Source: JABMMZ01 sp964438995 (GTDB lineage: Bacteria; Bacteroidota; Bacteroidia; NS11-12g; UBA955). Taken from it: a DNA stretch of 64,000 nucleotides. Every line of letters starts with the position of its first letter. Within the stretch, counting starts at the first letter, position 1. This document shows, one piece after another, positions 1 to 7,948 of this stretch. The notes below the pieces were generated by a model. The model was not told the origin of the DNA, searched no databases, and saw only the letters and a list, made by a program, of their open reading frames with translations. Position numbers and translations under genes: made by a program. The stretch lies in the NCBI GenBank assembly GCA_964438995.1, contig CAYTMQ010000001.1:496001-560000 (forward strand). Direction: 5' to 3'.

Positions 1-192
1 AAGAAAGTTTCTCTAAGCATATTATTTCTTAGTATATTATTCAATGCCTCAGCGCAAGAAAATGAATCACTTTTCAGAAGTTCTGGAAAGATTTACGTGG
101 TTGTTGGTATTCTAGCCATCATTTTCGCCTTGATCATCATCTATCTTATAAGATTGGATATGAAGATTAAAAAAATGGAGGATAAAAACTAA
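1..192 (+). CDS. CcmD-like small membrane protein (5' end cut by window)
   Basis: Reading frame 1 is open from base 1 to the TAA at 190-192. It gives 63 residues: a signal-like hydrophobic start ending in ASAQ, a short linker, one membrane segment (about residues 33-50, rich in V, I, L) and a short charged tail (RLDMKIKKMEDKN). This is the shape of the small CcmD-like proteins that sit between CcmC and CcmE in Bacteroidota. The first visible codons are AAG AAA, so probably only the start codon or a few residues are missing. The stop overlaps the ccmE start by one base (TAATG), which implies translational coupling. The family call rests on shape and position; there is no catalytic motif to test. 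Confidence 0.7.
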   Translation, partial: KKVSLSILFLSILFNASAQENESLFRSSGKIYVVVGILAIIFALIIIYLIRLDMKIKKMEDKN

Positions 193-575
193 TGAAACCA
201 GTACATATTGTCATTCTTGTTGTTATCTCAGTTGGTCTAGCCATAGGCATCAGTTTTTATGGTGACACCAGCAAATACGTTTGTTTTGCTGAAGCAGATG
301 AAATTGCAAAAGATAAACCAGATATGAAATTGCATGTGGTGACAACTTTGAGTAAAGAAAAACCTCAAATTTACGACCCGCAAACCGACCCTAACTATTT
401 TGAATTCTATGCCAGCGACACTACAGGCATGGAGAAAAGAGTGATATACAGAAATGCAAAGCCAACCGATTTAGACAAGACGGATAAAGTTGTCTTGATA
501 GGATACAGTAGAGGCGATCATTTTGAAGCAAAAGATATTCTTAAAAAATGTCCTAGTAAATACGAAAAAAAATAA
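192..575 (+). CDS. ccmE: Cytochrome c maturation heme chaperone CcmE, Cys-type
   Basis: A 127-residue protein with one N-terminal membrane anchor (about residues 4-23) followed by a periplasmic beta-barrel (OB-fold) domain. CcmE carries heme covalently from CcmC to the CcmF heme lyase. The classical heme-binding motif is HxxxY. Here the equivalent C-terminal motif is CPSKY, with Cys120 and Tyr124, so this is the CxxxY variant known from some anaerobes, archaea and Bacteroidota. It lies between the CcmD-like gene (1-base overlap) and ccmF (3 bases downstream), consistent with one operon. Confidence 0.92.
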   Translation: MKPVHIVILVVISVGLAIGISFYGDTSKYVCFAEADEIAKDKPDMKLHVVTTLSKEKPQIYDPQTDPNYFEFYASDTTGMEKRVIYRNAKPTDLDKTDKVVLIGYSRGDHFEAKDILKKCPSKYEKK

Positions 576-578
576 TTC

Positions 579-3203
579 TTGGAAAATATTATATTCAATA
601 ACGAACATTTGCTGATTGGCAACCTAGGGCATTTTGCTGTAGTGCTGGCATTTGTTTCGGCTATGATATCGGCAGCTTCTTACGCGCTGTCTGTCAATAA
701 AAATATCGCCTCTTTAAAAGATCTTGGCAAATGGATGTTCTTCATCCACTCATTTGCCGTTGTGATGATTTTTTATTGCTTGTTCTACATCATTCATCAA
801 CACTACTTCGAATACCAATACGCCTATCAGCATTCATCAACAGAATTGCCGGTGTATTATATGATCTCTTGCTTTTGGGAAGGTCAGGAAGGTAGCTTTT
901 TGTTGTGGATGTTTTGGCATGCTGTCTTAGGTATCATTTTAATATTCAGATCTGGTTCATGGCAAGCGCCTGTGCTAGCTGTTATTGCCTTAGCTCAAGT
1001 TGTGCTTGGTAGTATGTTGCTTGGTTTTAATCTTGGTGATTTCAAAATTGGAAGCAGTCCTTTCATTTTGATGCGCGAATACAATCCAGAAGCGTTGTTG
1101 ATTCCTGTAATGGAAAGATTGGGTAAAGCCAATTATCTTGAAATTTATAAAGAAGGTAATGGATTGAATCCTTTGCTTCAAAACTATTGGATGGTAATTC
1201 ACCCTCCGACTTTGTTCTTTGGATTTGCAGCTACTATTGTACCATTTGCTTTTGCCTTTGCTGGTCTTTGGACAGGCAGATTAAAAGAGTGGACAGTACC
1301 AGCTTTGCCTTGGGCATTGGTTGCCGTTCTAGTACTCGGTACTGGTATCATCATGGGTGGTTATTGGGCATACGAAAGTTTGAACTTTGGTGGTTATTGG
1401 GCTTGGGATCCAGTTGAAAATGCATCTTTAATGCCATGGTTGTTGATGATTACTGCAACCCACATGTTGCTCATCAACAAATCAACAGGTAAATATCCTG
1501 TGTTAACCATCATCATGACAGTATTCTCTTTCTTTATGGTGTTGTACGCAACATTCTTAACCAGAAGTGGTATCTTAGGTAATGCTAGCGTACACTCATT
1601 TACAGATTTGGGATTGTCTGGTCAATTGTTGTTGCTGTTATTCTTATTCATCTTCCTGACATTCTCTCTTAGTTTTAAAAAGTCATTACACGGCTTCATA
1701 TATTTCATCATCACATTTGTTTTGATAATGGTGTTGTCTTTAGTGGAATTTAAATCCAGTATAGTTGTCATCAGCACCATTGGTACTTCAGTATTTGTAT
1801 TAGCTGTTGCATTATTTATATTTAACTTGTTTAAGTTGTATGGTACCAACATTGAAACAGATAAATTGTATAGCCGTGAGTTCTGGATGTTTGTTGGTAG
1901 TATGGTTTTGTTGCTTTCAGGTTTTCAAATCATCACCATGACCAGCATTCCTGTTTTCAATAAGTTGTTTCAAACCAGTAAAGCATCTGCGGGACCAGAT
2001 TATTACAACAAAGTACAGTTGTGGTTCGCAATGGGTATTGTTATATTAACAGCAATTGGTCAGTATTTCAAATACAAACAGTCTGATTTAAAAAGGGTAT
2101 TTGAATCTATAGCCAATTCACTTTTAATAGCCATAGTGCTTTCAATCGGCGCTTTGTATCTCTTCAATATTTGGAAACTCGAATTCCTATTGTTTTTAAT
2201 TGCAAGCATGTATGCAGTAGTGGGAAATATCCATTATTTGTGGGTTGGCTTGAAAGGCAATATCAAAGTTGCTGGAGGCAGTATTGCACACGTTGGTTTT
2301 GGATTGATGATGATAGGCGTATTGGTTTCTTCTGTCAATAAGAATGTCATCAGCATTAACACCTCAGGTTCTGGTTATTTCTCTGAAACAACAGCAGATG
2401 GGAAAGTCGATCAAGCGGCTAAGACCAATAACAAAGAAAACATCTTACTGGCTAAAAACAAACCTGTAACATTTGATAACAACAGATTAAGAGCGACCTT
2501 TAGGAAGATAACAGAAGAAAAACCCAACAAATACTTTGAAGTAAAGTATGATGTTTTGGATGAAAAGGGCAATATCACAGATTCATTTTTATTGCACCCA
2601 AACAGTCAGAACAACCCTAAAATGGGCTTGATCAGCAATCCAGATACTAGACACTTTTTAACCAAAGACATTTTCACACACATCACTTATGAGAGTGGTA
2701 TGGAAGAGAAAGTTGAAAAGGAATTTGAGAATTTTAAAACCGATACTGTAAGCATCGGTCAATCATTCCCTACAGCTGATGGCAACAGACAATTGACATT
2801 GAATAAAATCAATGTAATAGAAGCTCCAAGTACGTCTAACAAGTTGCATTTGCAAGCTGAAATCATCATCAACACGATGGGTGATACGTTCATTGCTCGT
2901 CCTGAATTTGTAAGTGAAGAGAAGATTAGATTCAAAGAGTCTGTCATCAATGCAGCAGGTGTTTTGGTGTTGTTTGACAGGGTTATTCCCGATCCAAAGA
3001 ATCCAAAGAACATGTTGTTTGTGGTGAGTTCTGCAACCAGAAAACCAATCATGGATTACATCATTCTTAAAGCGATTGAGTTTCCTTATATCAACTTGTT
3101 GTGGCTTGGTACCTTTGTGTTGATTTTTGGATTTGTATTGGCCATTATTCAACGTTTTAAAGAATTCAAAAGACGCGAAGCAAAGCAAGTGTCAAATGAG
3201 TAA
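579..3203 (+). CDS. ccmF: Heme lyase CcmF (cytochrome c synthetase)
   Basis: An 874-residue polytopic membrane protein. It has the tryptophan-rich WWD region (GGYWAWDPVENASLMPW, about residues 271-287) and the upstream PxxHPPTLF-like stretch (VIHPPTLFFG, about 206-215) with a conserved His expected to ligate heme. GQEGS near residue 102 is also typical. Membrane segments run to about residue 600, then a periplasmic domain, and one last segment before a basic tail (FKEFKRREAK). CcmF attaches heme from CcmE to apocytochrome c. It is longer than the roughly 650 residues of proteobacterial CcmF because of the large C-terminal periplasmic part. The start is TTG at 579, three bases after ccmE; no better start was seen nearby. 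Confidence 0.93.
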   Translation: MENIIFNNEHLLIGNLGHFAVVLAFVSAMISAASYALSVNKNIASLKDLGKWMFFIHSFAVVMIFYCLFYIIHQHYFEYQYAYQHSSTELPVYYMISCFWEGQEGSFLLWMFWHAVLGIILIFRSGSWQAPVLAVIALAQVVLGSMLLGFNLGDFKIGSSPFILMREYNPEALLIPVMERLGKANYLEIYKEGNGLNPLLQNYWMVIHPPTLFFGFAATIVPFAFAFAGLWTGRLKEWTVPALPWALVAVLVLGTGIIMGGYWAYESLNFGGYWAWDPVENASLMPWLLMITATHMLLINKSTGKYPVLTIIMTVFSFFMVLYATFLTRSGILGNASVHSFTDLGLSGQLLLLLFLFIFLTFSLSFKKSLHGFIYFIITFVLIMVLSLVEFKSSIVVISTIGTSVFVLAVALFIFNLFKLYGTNIETDKLYSREFWMFVGSMVLLLSGFQIITMTSIPVFNKLFQTSKASAGPDYYNKVQLWFAMGIVILTAIGQYFKYKQSDLKRVFESIANSLLIAIVLSIGALYLFNIWKLEFLLFLIASMYAVVGNIHYLWVGLKGNIKVAGGSIAHVGFGLMMIGVLVSSVNKNVISINTSGSGYFSETTADGKVDQAAKTNNKENILLAKNKPVTFDNNRLRATFRKITEEKPNKYFEVKYDVLDEKGNITDSFLLHPNSQNNPKMGLISNPDTRHFLTKDIFTHITYESGMEEKVEKEFENFKTDTVSIGQSFPTADGNRQLTLNKINVIEAPSTSNKLHLQAEIIINTMGDTFIARPEFVSEEKIRFKESVINAAGVLVLFDRVIPDPKNPKNMLFVVSSATRKPIMDYIILKAIEFPYINLLWLGTFVLIFGFVLAIIQRFKEFKRREAKQVSNE

Positions 3204-3975
3204 AATTCGCCATATCACTATTGTCGGTTCTGGCTTAGCTGCAAAATATTTTTCCAGTGTATTTCATCATTATGGCTTTGTGATAGATGCCATCATCAGC
3301 AGGAATGCGATTAAAGGCAAAGCATTGGCGAAATTAGTAAATGCGGCTTATTCGGATGATTTTACTCAAATTATTTATTCAGACTTAATTTTGGTTTGCG
3401 TGAAAGACGATGCCATAAAAGATGTTGTAAAAGACCTTTCAATTGACAAAGGCATTATTGCGCATTGTGCAGGAGGAATAGATTTAGATGTGTTGAGTCA
3501 ATTTGAACAAAGGGCAGTAATATACCCATTGCAAACATTGGTATTAAACGCTAACAATGCTGAGGTGCCTATCTTGCTTGAAGCCAATTCCAAATCTATA
3601 GAAGACATTCTTCTGACCATGATAAAGAAGTGTCAATTAAATGGTCATATTGTACAGTCTGACTCAAGACGTGCTTATCATTTGGCAGCAGTATTTGCCA
3701 ATAATTTTACCAATGCCATCATGCATGCGACAGAAGACATTAGTCGTAATTTCAATTTAGACTTTAATGTATTAAAACCATTGTTGCAGCATACCATTCA
3801 AAATGTGATGGAAGGCAATAGTCCAAAAAACTTACAAACTGGTCCGGCGAAAAGGCATGATACCGTGACCATGAACAAACATAAAGAATTGTTAAAAAGT
3901 AGTCCAGAATTAAGACACTTATACGAAGCCATTTCTAAATTTATAGCTTCGGGTCACGACGACCTTAAGCCTTAA
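3196..3975 (+). CDS. Rossmann-fold DUF2520 domain protein
   Basis: A 259-residue cytosolic protein starting with a nucleotide-binding GxGxxA-type turn (ITIVGSGLAAKYF). It continues as a short Rossmann domain and then an all-helical C-terminal half like 6-phosphogluconate dehydrogenase (FANNFTNAIMHATEDI). This is the DUF2520 family, putative NAD(P)-dependent oxidoreductases of unknown substrate. The ATG at 3196 overlaps the end of ccmF by 8 bases; a longer upstream reading inside ccmF is unlikely because the fold begins at MSKIRHITIVGSG. Its 3' end overlaps the convergent metalloprotease gene by 11 bases. A direct link to cytochrome c maturation is only suggested by the overlap. Confidence 0.8.
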   Translation: MSKIRHITIVGSGLAAKYFSSVFHHYGFVIDAIISRNAIKGKALAKLVNAAYSDDFTQIIYSDLILVCVKDDAIKDVVKDLSIDKGIIAHCAGGIDLDVLSQFEQRAVIYPLQTLVLNANNAEVPILLEANSKSIEDILLTMIKKCQLNGHIVQSDSRRAYHLAAVFANNFTNAIMHATEDISRNFNLDFNVLKPLLQHTIQNVMEGNSPKNLQTGPAKRHDTVTMNKHKELLKSSPELRHLYEAISKFIASGHDDLKP

Positions 3976-5869
3976 TCCACTTTAGTACCACGTTGTTTAC
4001 TTTGATAAAATAAACACCGCTTTCTAAGGCGCTGATGTTTATGTTTTCGTTGGTCATTACTTTAGCAGAGTAAACAGATTTACCAGTAATGTCAACGATT
4101 TCAACATCAGAAGATTCGTAAACGTATGGGTTAATTAATTGTATGTTGTCAGAAGCTGGGTTTGGTGCAACTTTCCATTGATTGTCAACATTAAAATTAG
4201 ATGGGATGTCAACGGTATTAAGCACGCCTACAGCATACCAAGCTTCTTCTACTTCTTTATATTCTAAAGAATTTTCGCCATACAAAGCAGTACAAACATC
4301 CAAAGAGGAATAACAAGCATCGATGTATTCTGAACTTGAAACGAGATATGAACTCAAATTTGTAAAGGCAATCTCACCAGCTTTTTCAATACCTAGAGCA
4401 GTAATGTTGTATGGTTTTTTATCGTCTTCGCGCTGACCTTTACCACCTTTGCTTAAGAGGTAAAACCAGAAATTCTGTACACCTGAATTGGTATGCACTC
4501 CGCCATTATCGGCGTTGCCAGTATAATAATAAAGACCGTAATAATATCTTGGATTTGAGTAAGCATTTGGATCGCTCATATCTCTAAATGGTTTGTTGTT
4601 GTTAATAACAATTTGATCAGCAATGGTCCATTTTAAATTGTTGGTATCGGTATAATATTGGATGCATTTGGCCATGATATCAGAAAAGGATTCATTAAGA
4701 GCACCTGATTCTTTTCTGTAGACCAATTGTGCTGTATTGCCAGTAACACCGTGAGAGAGTTCGTGACCGCAAATATCCAAACTGGTTAATGGCATATATT
4801 TAATGCCATCTCCATCACCGTAATTACATACTTTGCCATCCCAATAGGCATTGTTGTAATTTTTTCTAACGTGCACCTTCGAAATCACCTTTGTTCCACT
4901 GTCGTCATAACTATTTCGGTTAAATGTTTGCTTATAGAAATCGTATGTCATTTCAGCACCCCAATGCACATCAGTAGCAAATTCATCTTTGTAGGCGTTA
5001 ACATTGTTCCAAACATTGTCAGAATCGATAAAGTTTCTGAAACTATCGGTTACGCTAATAACTCTAGCATCTATGGTGATGATACCTTTTCCTCTAGTAA
5101 CATCATTTAATATAAATGTATCCACACCAACACTATCGCAATTGATGCTTCTGATGCCGCTGTATTTGGTATGAGCAATGCCTACTTTATCAATGGTACA
5201 AATTTGGTCAATTCTGTCGATGACTTCACCTGTTTTTGCATCGATGTAAACAATTTCGTGAGATATTGGTGTATGTACATATACATCAATTTTATATGCT
5301 ACTTTAAAATCAGAATTTTTACCTGAGTCGTTGCTGTTGTAAATCACCAATTCTGGCTTTGGCAAATATGTGGCATTGGCATTACTATATTGTAATTTCA
5401 ATAACTGCTCTTCAGCTTTTACTTCCCACATAAATATAGCAGTACCGTATAGTTTCAAAGCATTTTGAAGTGCATTGTCAGCATTGATATAGATGTCTGT
5501 GTTTATATCAAGATGGGGAAAATACTTGCCATTCATAGTTAAAACATTGTTGTTGAAAGTGTGCAAGATGATTTGAGCACCTTCTACTTTCAAACCATTA
5601 AAATACTGATTGTATCTGTAATGTTTAAATCCGTGTAAATCTGTATTAGAATTGTGGTATTTTAATATGAAATTCTTATTGGCGTTTAAGTTGTTTTGAA
5701 ACCAATTTGAGGTATTTTCAAGGCTTGGTCGATTGCTTGAATTTGAAGCAAATTTTATAGAACCAGGTATACCTGTCTTTGGATGAACATAGCGAATGGT
5801 GAAATCTTTGTTTTGGGCAAACAAAGAGCTTGAAAACAAGGCTATTACTAGCGTTAAATATTTAAACAT
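3965..5869 (-). CDS. Secreted M4 (thermolysin-family) metalloprotease with T9SS sorting domain
   Basis: 634 residues. The signal peptide ends near SLFAQ. An FTP/PepSY-like propeptide region follows to about residue 250, then the catalytic domain with HELSH (His369, Glu370, His373) and the third zinc ligand Glu393 in ALNESFSD, 20 residues after the second His as in thermolysin. The C-terminus from about residue 555 is a type A T9SS sorting domain (VAPNPASDN ... SGVYFIKV), so it should be exported through the outer membrane. It is monocistronic, with a strong promoter at 5896-5926 and a convergent 11-base overlap with the DUF2520 gene. Confidence 0.93.
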   Translation of the reverse strand: MFKYLTLVIALFSSSLFAQNKDFTIRYVHPKTGIPGSIKFASNSSNRPSLENTSNWFQNNLNANKNFILKYHNSNTDLHGFKHYRYNQYFNGLKVEGAQIILHTFNNNVLTMNGKYFPHLDINTDIYINADNALQNALKLYGTAIFMWEVKAEEQLLKLQYSNANATYLPKPELVIYNSNDSGKNSDFKVAYKIDVYVHTPISHEIVYIDAKTGEVIDRIDQICTIDKVGIAHTKYSGIRSINCDSVGVDTFILNDVTRGKGIITIDARVISVTDSFRNFIDSDNVWNNVNAYKDEFATDVHWGAEMTYDFYKQTFNRNSYDDSGTKVISKVHVRKNYNNAYWDGKVCNYGDGDGIKYMPLTSLDICGHELSHGVTGNTAQLVYRKESGALNESFSDIMAKCIQYYTDTNNLKWTIADQIVINNNKPFRDMSDPNAYSNPRYYYGLYYYTGNADNGGVHTNSGVQNFWFYLLSKGGKGQREDDKKPYNITALGIEKAGEIAFTNLSSYLVSSSEYIDACYSSLDVCTALYGENSLEYKEVEEAWYAVGVLNTVDIPSNFNVDNQWKVAPNPASDNIQLINPYVYESSDVEIVDITGKSVYSAKVMTNENINISALESGVYFIKVNNVVLKWIKA

Positions 5870-5895
5870 ATTACAGTTAATTATTAGATGAAAGT

Positions 5896-5926
5896 CAAAG
5901 GTAATTAAAATAAATATACCTTCAAA
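5896..5926 (-). promoter_or_regulatory. Bacteroidota-type promoter of the M4 protease gene
   Basis: On the minus strand a -33 element TTTG (5923-5926) is followed after 19 bases by a perfect -7 element TACCTTTG (5896-5903). This fits the phylum consensus TTTG-N19-TAnnTTTG. The ATG at 5869 lies 27 bases further on. Confidence 0.75.
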
Positions 5927-6069
5927 AACTATTTACACCAGTTCAGAAAATATCAATGGAAACTATAAGGCATTCAACTTTTTAGAGATTTTCCGATTTT
6001 AAACATCTGTTGGTCGGTTTTTTAACCCAACTCATACCAGAATCCTTATTTTTGCTTTCTTTAAAAATT

Positions 6070-7920
6070 ATGGGCGGACCTAGAAGAGACAGAGACTTAC
6101 CTAAAGTGAAACTTAGCAAAGCATCGCTGTCTGAATTGCGATTTATATTTAACTACTTAAAACCATATAGAAAGTACTTCTTAGGTGGTTTGTTATTCAT
6201 TTCTTTATCAGCTATAAGTACCTTGTTATTTCCATTTTTAATGGGAAAAATGATTGGAGCTGTTAGCAATAAAGCTGTGCAAATGCCTCAAGGCATGAAC
6301 AATTTGCCCATTCAATCAGGAGGTATCATGAAATTGATGCAAGAACAATGGTCTTTGAACACGACATTGTTATTGATATTTGCTCAATTGTCTATTCAAA
6401 CAGTTTTCTCTTTTATGAGGGTGTACTTGTTAACTAAAGCAGGAACAGGTGCTGTTTCAGATTTGAGAAAAGATTTGTATTCTAAAATCATCACTTTGCC
6501 AATGTCGTTCTTTAGCACACAAAGAGTGGGTGATTTGAGTAGTAGAATTTCTTCTGATACTGGACAAATTCAAGATAGTTTGTCTTTTGTGTTTGCCGAA
6601 TTTTTAAGAGGCTTGATTACTTTGATGGTAGGGTTGAGTTTGATTTTCTTAATCAGTGCCAAACTGGCATTTATCATGCTGGCTGTGGTGCCATTGATTG
6701 CCGTAAGTGCGGTTGTGTTTGGTGGTAAGATAAGAAAAATGAGTCGCAAAGAGACAGATATGTTGGCCGAAAGTGGCACTGTAGTTCAAGAGACATTGCA
6801 AGGCATTTCAGTTGTTAAAGCGTTTACTGGCGAATCATTAGAAAAGAAACGTTATTCAAAAAACATCAATAGTTTGATAGAATTTGCCGTTAAAAGTGGT
6901 TCTTATAGAGGCTTCTTTGTGTCCTTTATTATTTTTAGTGTATTTGGTGCAATAGGCTTTGTGGTGTGGTATGGTGCAAACATGATACAAACAGGTGCTT
7001 TGAATGTAGATCAATTGATCATGTTTGTGATATACTCAGGTTTCGTTGGCGGCACTTTAGGTGGATTTGCTGACATGTTTGGTCAGTTGCAAAAAACAAT
7101 TGGGGCTACTCAAAGAGTAAGAGAATTGATGAGTATGGAAGGCGAGAAGATTGAAGAATCAACTGCTGTAAATGCAGATAGAATCAATGGCGAAATTGAA
7201 TTTAAAGAGGTAGAATTTTCTTATCCATCTAGAAAAGAAATTGAAGTGTTAAAGAAGGTGTCATTTAAAGCCGAGAAAGGTCACCAAGTTGCCATTGTAG
7301 GAGGAAGCGGTGGAGGTAAAAGTACCATTGCCTCAATGGTGATGCGGTTCTATGATGCCAATGCTGGTGCTATTTTGATTGATGGTAAATCTATTTTGGA
7401 TTACGACTTAAATTACTTGAGAAATCAAATAGCCTATGTGCCTCAAGATGTGATATTGTTTGGCGGTACCATTTATGAAAACATATTGTATGGTAAGCCA
7501 AATGCAACCAAAGAAGAAGTGGTCAATGCAGCTAAAAAAGCCAATGCATTACAATTTATAGAATCATTCCCAGATAAATTTGAAACAGTAGTAGGAGAGA
7601 GGGGTATACAGTTGTCTGGCGGTCAGAAGCAAAGAATAGCCATAGCAAGAGCAGTAATCAAAAATCCAGCGATTCTAGTACTAGATGAAGCAACAAGTGC
7701 ATTGGATAGTGAGAGCGAATTGCTGGTGCAAGAAGCATTAGACGATTTAATGCAGAACCGCACAAGTTTAGTAATTGCTCACAGATTGAGTACCATCAGA
7801 AATGCTGATCAAATATTGGTGTTGAACAAGGGCGAAATAGTTGAAAAAGGCAAGCACGAAGAATTGATTAAAATTGATAGAGGTATTTACCGAAGTCTAA
7901 CAGAATTACAAGTCGTTTAA
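6070..7920 (+). CDS. ABC exporter, fused permease and ATPase (MsbA-like)
   Basis: 616 residues from ATG 6070. An N-terminal six-helix ABC transporter membrane domain (about 25-340) is followed by an ATP-binding domain with Walker A GGSGGGKST (about 411-419), Q-loop, signature LSGGQKQR, Walker B ILVLDEAT (about 535-542) and H-loop AHRLS. It has the half-transporter layout of lipid or drug exporters such as MsbA and would act as a homodimer in the inner membrane. Substrate is not readable; lipid A or phospholipid flipping is one possibility. An upstream TTG at 6010 would add 20 residues not expected for the family; the MGGPRRDRDLPK start looks better. It is followed 28 bases later by the M1 peptidase gene. 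Confidence 0.9.
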   Translation: MGGPRRDRDLPKVKLSKASLSELRFIFNYLKPYRKYFLGGLLFISLSAISTLLFPFLMGKMIGAVSNKAVQMPQGMNNLPIQSGGIMKLMQEQWSLNTTLLLIFAQLSIQTVFSFMRVYLLTKAGTGAVSDLRKDLYSKIITLPMSFFSTQRVGDLSSRISSDTGQIQDSLSFVFAEFLRGLITLMVGLSLIFLISAKLAFIMLAVVPLIAVSAVVFGGKIRKMSRKETDMLAESGTVVQETLQGISVVKAFTGESLEKKRYSKNINSLIEFAVKSGSYRGFFVSFIIFSVFGAIGFVVWYGANMIQTGALNVDQLIMFVIYSGFVGGTLGGFADMFGQLQKTIGATQRVRELMSMEGEKIEESTAVNADRINGEIEFKEVEFSYPSRKEIEVLKKVSFKAEKGHQVAIVGGSGGGKSTIASMVMRFYDANAGAILIDGKSILDYDLNYLRNQIAYVPQDVILFGGTIYENILYGKPNATKEEVVNAAKKANALQFIESFPDKFETVVGERGIQLSGGQKQRIAIARAVIKNPAILVLDEATSALDSESELLVQEALDDLMQNRTSLVIAHRLSTIRNADQILVLNKGEIVEKGKHEELIKIDRGIYRSLTELQVV

Positions 7921-7948
7921 AATTTACAGAACTTAAAACAGATATAAT

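Noticed and set aside
2759..3188. Two reading frames on the minus strand inside ccmF
   Set aside because: They lie fully within a well-supported gene, have no domain features and no plausible promoter.
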